From positions 434,001 through 498,000 of the forward strand of contig NZ_RBIR01000003.1 in the NCBI RefSeq assembly GCF_003634095.1: 64,000 nt of DNA, given 5' to 3'. The position numbers were made by a program, and so were the translations under genes. Positions 61,259 through 64,000 of the stretch are shown here, piece after piece. Within the stretch, counting starts at the first letter, position 1. The number at the start of each line of letters is the position of its first letter. The notes beneath the pieces were generated by a model, which searched no databases, was not told where the DNA came from, and worked only from the letters and a program-made list of their open reading frames with translations. Source of the DNA: Arthrobacter oryzae. Lineage in GTDB: Bacteria > Actinomycetota > Actinomycetes > Actinomycetales > Micrococcaceae.

Positions 61259-62101
61259 ATGAGGGTGAATCAAGCCACAGACGAGACCGCCGCCCCCGAG
61301 TACGCGGCGGAAGCCGCTGCCAAGCCGGCTAGGGCCGCCAAGGAAGACTCGCGGACGGACATGGTGGGCAAGGCCCTGGGGCTCCTGGTCCTGCTGGGCG
61401 ACGAGCCGCGCGGTGCCAGTGCCGCGGAGATCTCGCGCCGGGCCGAGCTGCCGTTCAGCACCACGTACCGCCTCCTCGGCTCGCTGACGCGGGACGGCTT
61501 TGTGGACTACGAGCCGGATGGCCGCCGCTACCATCTGGGCCTGCGTGTTTTTCAGTTGGGCCAGCGCGTCTCCAACCACCACGGCTTCGCCGGCACGGCA
61601 TTGCCCATCCTGCGGCGGGTGACAGAGGAAACGGGCGAGGCCACCATCCTCTCGGTCCGGGACGGCCTCCACCACCTGACGGTCAACAAAGTGGACGGCC
61701 CGCAGACCTTCCGGGTCACCAGCGACCCCGGCCATCTCGGCGCACTGCACACCACCTCGGTGGGCAAGGCGCTGGTGGCGTTTGCCGATGACGCCACCCG
61801 GGCCCGGCTCCTTGAGGACCTGCCCCTGGAGCCGCTGACGGAGCACTCCATTACCGACCGTGAGGCGTTCCGGGCGGAAATAGAACTGGTCCGCCGCCGC
61901 GGCTACGCCACGATGGACCAGGAAAACGAGCTCGGCATGCGCGCCGTCGCCGTGCCCGTTTTGAATGCCCAGGGGCACGCCTTCGCCTCCCTCGCCACGG
62001 CCGTGCCCGTGTTCCGGCTGAGCATGGAGGCCCTCGTGGCCCTGGTGCCCCTCCTGCAGGCGGCCGCGGCGGAGTTGTCCGCCCGCCTGCCCCAGCAGTG
62101 A
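61259..62101 (+). CDS. IclR-family transcriptional regulator
   Basis: 280 residues. N-terminal tail of about 30, a winged helix (AAEISRRAELPFSTTYRLLGSLTRDGFV) and the IclR effector domain (HLGLRVFQLGQRV...; TTSVGKALVAFADD). Effectors of the family include aromatic acids, which fits the shikimate genes on both sides. ATG 61259 (MRVNQATD) is used; ATG 61241 would add six residues. Confidence 0.92.
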   Translation: MRVNQATDETAAPEYAAEAAAKPARAAKEDSRTDMVGKALGLLVLLGDEPRGASAAEISRRAELPFSTTYRLLGSLTRDGFVDYEPDGRRYHLGLRVFQLGQRVSNHHGFAGTALPILRRVTEETGEATILSVRDGLHHLTVNKVDGPQTFRVTSDPGHLGALHTTSVGKALVAFADDATRARLLEDLPLEPLTEHSITDREAFRAEIELVRRRGYATMDQENELGMRAVAVPVLNAQGHAFASLATAVPVFRLSMEALVALVPLLQAAAAELSARLPQQ

Positions 62102-62143
62102 CCGTCCGCGGCTGAGGCCACAGGCGCCGATGCCGTAATAATA

Positions 62144-62160
62144 TGTTCGTCATTCGAACA
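62144..62160. promoter_or_regulatory. TGTTCG-N5-CGAACA operator, IclR-type
   Basis: A perfect 6-5-6 palindrome 112 bp before the shikimate dehydrogenase start. GTTCG/CGAAC half-sites resemble those bound by aromatic-acid IclR regulators such as PcaU and PobR. A TGTAAT -10-like hexamer follows near 62191. Confidence 0.65.
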
Positions 62161-62271
62161 CTAGTGCAACATGTGAACAAAGTCTGTAGTGTAATCCCTA
62201 TCACCCGGCCCGCCGCGGACGCTGCAAAGCGTCACCGCCCGCCGAGTGCCGTTGTCAAAGGAGCTAACCGG

Positions 62272-63153
62272 ATGAGCAATCGAGCAGAGTCCTTCCTCGT
62301 GGGCCTCGTGGGAGACGGCGTCATGCCCTCCCTCACGCCCTACATGCACGAACGCGAAGGCGACGTTCAGGGCCTCCGGTACCTCTACCGCCCCATCGAC
62401 CTCATGGAACTCGGCCTGCCCGGCCAGGCCGTGGGAGAGCTCCTGGCCGGCGCCCGGAACCTCGGGTTCAACGGACTGAACATCACGCACCCCTGCAAGC
62501 AGCTCGTGCTGGACTACCTCGACGAGATCTCGCCCGACGCCCGGCGCCTCGGCGCCGTCAACACCGTGGTCATCCGCGACGGCCGCTTCATTGGCCACAA
62601 CACCGACTTTTCCGGGTTCGCGGCCGCGCTGGCCTCCGGGCTCCCCGGCGCCACCTTGGACCGCGTGGTGCAGCTGGGGGCCGGCGGCGCCGGATCCGCC
62701 GTCGCCTACGCGTTGCTCACGGCGGGAGTCCGGGAGCTTGACCTCGTGGACACCGATGTGGCGCGCGGCGCCGCCCGCGCGGCCGAACTCGCCGGGTTTT
62801 TCCCGGGTCGGACCGTCACCGCGCGGACGACGGCAGAGCTGCCGCAACTCATGCCGCTGGCCGACGGACTCGTGCATTGCACCCCGGTGGGCATGGCGGC
62901 CCATCCGGGCGTGCCGCTGGACATGTCCCTCGTGGAGTCCCGGCACTGGGTGGCCGACATCGTGTACCGGCCCATCGAAACCGAACTCGTCCGGGCCGCC
63001 CGGGCCAAGGGCTGCGAGGTTCTCGACGGCGGCCGGATGGCCGTGGGCCAGGCGGCGGACTCCTTCCGGATCTTCACCGGGCGCGAGCCGGACGCCGACC
63101 GCATGCGGTCCCACTTCCTGGACCTCGTGGCCGCAGAAGAAGTGGCCGCCTGA
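62272..63153 (+). CDS. Shikimate/quinate dehydrogenase
   Basis: 293 residues. Catalytic Lys76 in NITHPCK, Asp112 in HNTDFSGF, GAVNTV, and the nucleotide loop GAGGAG (137-142). The loop after the second strand reads LVDTDVAR, with Asp where NADPH-using AroE has an Arg-rich motif, which suggests NAD use and a catabolic role. The substrate loop MPSLTP has Thr at the second Ser position, as in quinate/shikimate enzymes. AAAGGAG precedes ATG 62272. Overlaps the next gene by one base (TGATG). Confidence 0.9.
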   Translation: MSNRAESFLVGLVGDGVMPSLTPYMHEREGDVQGLRYLYRPIDLMELGLPGQAVGELLAGARNLGFNGLNITHPCKQLVLDYLDEISPDARRLGAVNTVVIRDGRFIGHNTDFSGFAAALASGLPGATLDRVVQLGAGGAGSAVAYALLTAGVRELDLVDTDVARGAARAAELAGFFPGRTVTARTTAELPQLMPLADGLVHCTPVGMAAHPGVPLDMSLVESRHWVADIVYRPIETELVRAARAKGCEVLDGGRMAVGQAADSFRIFTGREPDADRMRSHFLDLVAAEEVAA

Positions 63154-64000
63154 TGCGCACCGGGATCGCCACCGTCTGCCTGTCCGGAACCTTGCGGGAA
63201 AAGATGCAGGCTTGCGCCGTTGCCGGGTTCGACGGGATCGAAATTTTCGAACAGGATCTGGTCACGTCCCCGCTGAGCCCGGAAGACGTCCGCAAGCTGG
63301 CCGCCGATCTCGGCCTGACCTTGGACCTTTACCAGCCGTTCCGCGACTTCGACAGCGTTCCCGAGGACTTGCTCGCCGCCAACCTGCGCCGCGCGGACGC
63401 CAAGTTCCGGCTCATGTCCCGCCTGGGCATGGACACCATGCTGCTGTGCTCCAACGTCGGCACCGCCACGATTGACGATGACGAGCTCCGGACCGCCCAG
63501 CTCGCCCGGCTCGCGGACCTCGCGGGGGAGCACGGCGTCAGGGTCGCCTACGAGGCCCTGGCCTGGGGGAAGTATGTCAACGACTACGAGCACGCCCACC
63601 GGCTGGTGGACCTGGTGGACCACCCCAACCTGGGCACCTGCCTGGACTCCTTCCACATCCTCTCCCGCGACTGGGACACCGCCCCGATCGGGGGTTTCAA
63701 CGCGGACAAGATCTTCTTCGTCCAGGTGGCCGACGCCCCCAAACTGTCCATGGACGTGCTGTCCTGGAGCAGGCACTACCGGGTGTTCCCGGGTGAGGGC
63801 CAGTTCGACCTCGCCAAGTTCATGGGCCACGTGGTCCGCGCCGGCTACAGCGGCCCGGTGTCCCTTGAGGTCTTCAACGACGTCTTCCGCCAGGCCGACG
63901 TCGACCGCACGGCCGTCGATGCCATGCGGTCGTTGATCTGGCTCGAGGAGCAGAGCGCCCGGTGGCTCGAGGCCAACCCGGCCCCCGCCGCGGCCGGTGC
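63153..64000 (+). CDS. 3-dehydroshikimate dehydratase-like TIM barrel protein (partial)
   Basis: 282 complete codons visible, open at the window end. MRTGIATVCLSGTLREKM...GFDGIEIFE is the xylose-isomerase-like barrel start found in QsuB-type dehydroshikimate dehydratases, and GTCLDSFHILS and FVQVADAP are metal-site strands. Full-length relatives often carry a C-terminal 4-hydroxyphenylpyruvate dioxygenase-like domain, which would lie beyond 64000. Converts 3-dehydroshikimate to protocatechuate, completing the path from shikimate. Confidence 0.85.
   Translation, partial: MRTGIATVCLSGTLREKMQACAVAGFDGIEIFEQDLVTSPLSPEDVRKLAADLGLTLDLYQPFRDFDSVPEDLLAANLRRADAKFRLMSRLGMDTMLLCSNVGTATIDDDELRTAQLARLADLAGEHGVRVAYEALAWGKYVNDYEHAHRLVDLVDHPNLGTCLDSFHILSRDWDTAPIGGFNADKIFFVQVADAPKLSMDVLSWSRHYRVFPGEGQFDLAKFMGHVVRAGYSGPVSLEVFNDVFRQADVDRTAVDAMRSLIWLEEQSARWLEANPAPAAAG

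Noticed and set aside
1..64000. Insertion sequences, prophage or conjugative elements
   Set aside because: No transposase, integrase, phage or plasmid gene was recognised, and no terminal repeats with target duplications were seen.

Overview
The window looks like an origin-proximal stretch of a high-G+C actinobacterial chromosome, most like Arthrobacter/Pseudarthrobacter (Micrococcaceae). The reasons are the gene content (trxA-trxB-murJ-NUDIX facing an actinobacterial CCA nucleotidyltransferase; rpsF-ssb-rpsR-rplI and dnaB nearby), GTG/TTG starts, many starts that look leaderless, and ParB-type parS sites. The genus is an inference from these features; nothing was searched.

Layout. Positions 1-5962 hold no convincing gene. 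This stretch carries eight perfect 14-bp parS cores (GTTTCACGTGAAAC), two DnaA-box clusters, a 40-bp x4 tandem repeat, a 94-bp-spaced direct repeat and a 115-bp parS-bearing tandem repeat. It reads as a centromere-like partition region. From 5964 to 12142, on the minus strand, come a terminator, trxA, trxB, a membrane-anchored pseudokinase-like protein, MurJ and a NUDIX hydrolase. On the plus strand at 12314-14377 are the CCA-adding enzyme and a histidine phosphatase. Positions 14378-15448 form a 1.07-kb gap with up to three short ORFs behind strong Shine-Dalgarno sequences, plus stable hairpins. From 15449 to 38440 is a mainly accessory run: a GT87 membrane glycosyltransferase with an FAD oxidoreductase, two ABC exporter/two-component-system modules, a penicillin-binding lipoprotein, an ABC-F ATPase, a DeoR regulator with an MFS carrier, a PAP2-diacylglycerol kinase fusion, an amino acid permease, an M18 aminopeptidase and a DUF1345 protein. 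Positions 38712-40482 hold the ribosomal/SSB operon. Positions 40730-46091 hold PhzF, RDD and FMN-reductase genes, a pair of small membrane proteins with L7/L12-CTD-like helices, and dnaB behind a DnaA-box-rich leader. From 46095 to 52422 are a thioesterase, DoxX, MATE, DUF308-type, CGNR regulator/EamA transporter and DUF2277 genes. Positions 52468-55504 are a CsoR-controlled copper operon (csoR-copZ-copA). Positions 55688-59584 hold UspA, a beta-propeller/MoaD-like pair with two tiny genes, and an ATP-dependent DNA ligase. Positions 59717-64000 form a shikimate/quinate uptake and catabolism cluster under an IclR regulator, cut by the window end.

How they work together. The left part combines chromosome segregation signals, redox (thioredoxin), cell-wall lipid II transport (MurJ) and tRNA maturation. 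The ribosomal operon and dnaB are the conserved core. The two exporter modules each lie next to their own sensor pair. The copper operon and the shikimate cluster show visible candidate operators. Two related palindromes (26482-26546, 40587-40647) and a field of GGACATGC repeats (36123-36339) are unexplained intergenic structure. No tRNA, rRNA, IS element, prophage or CRISPR array was seen.
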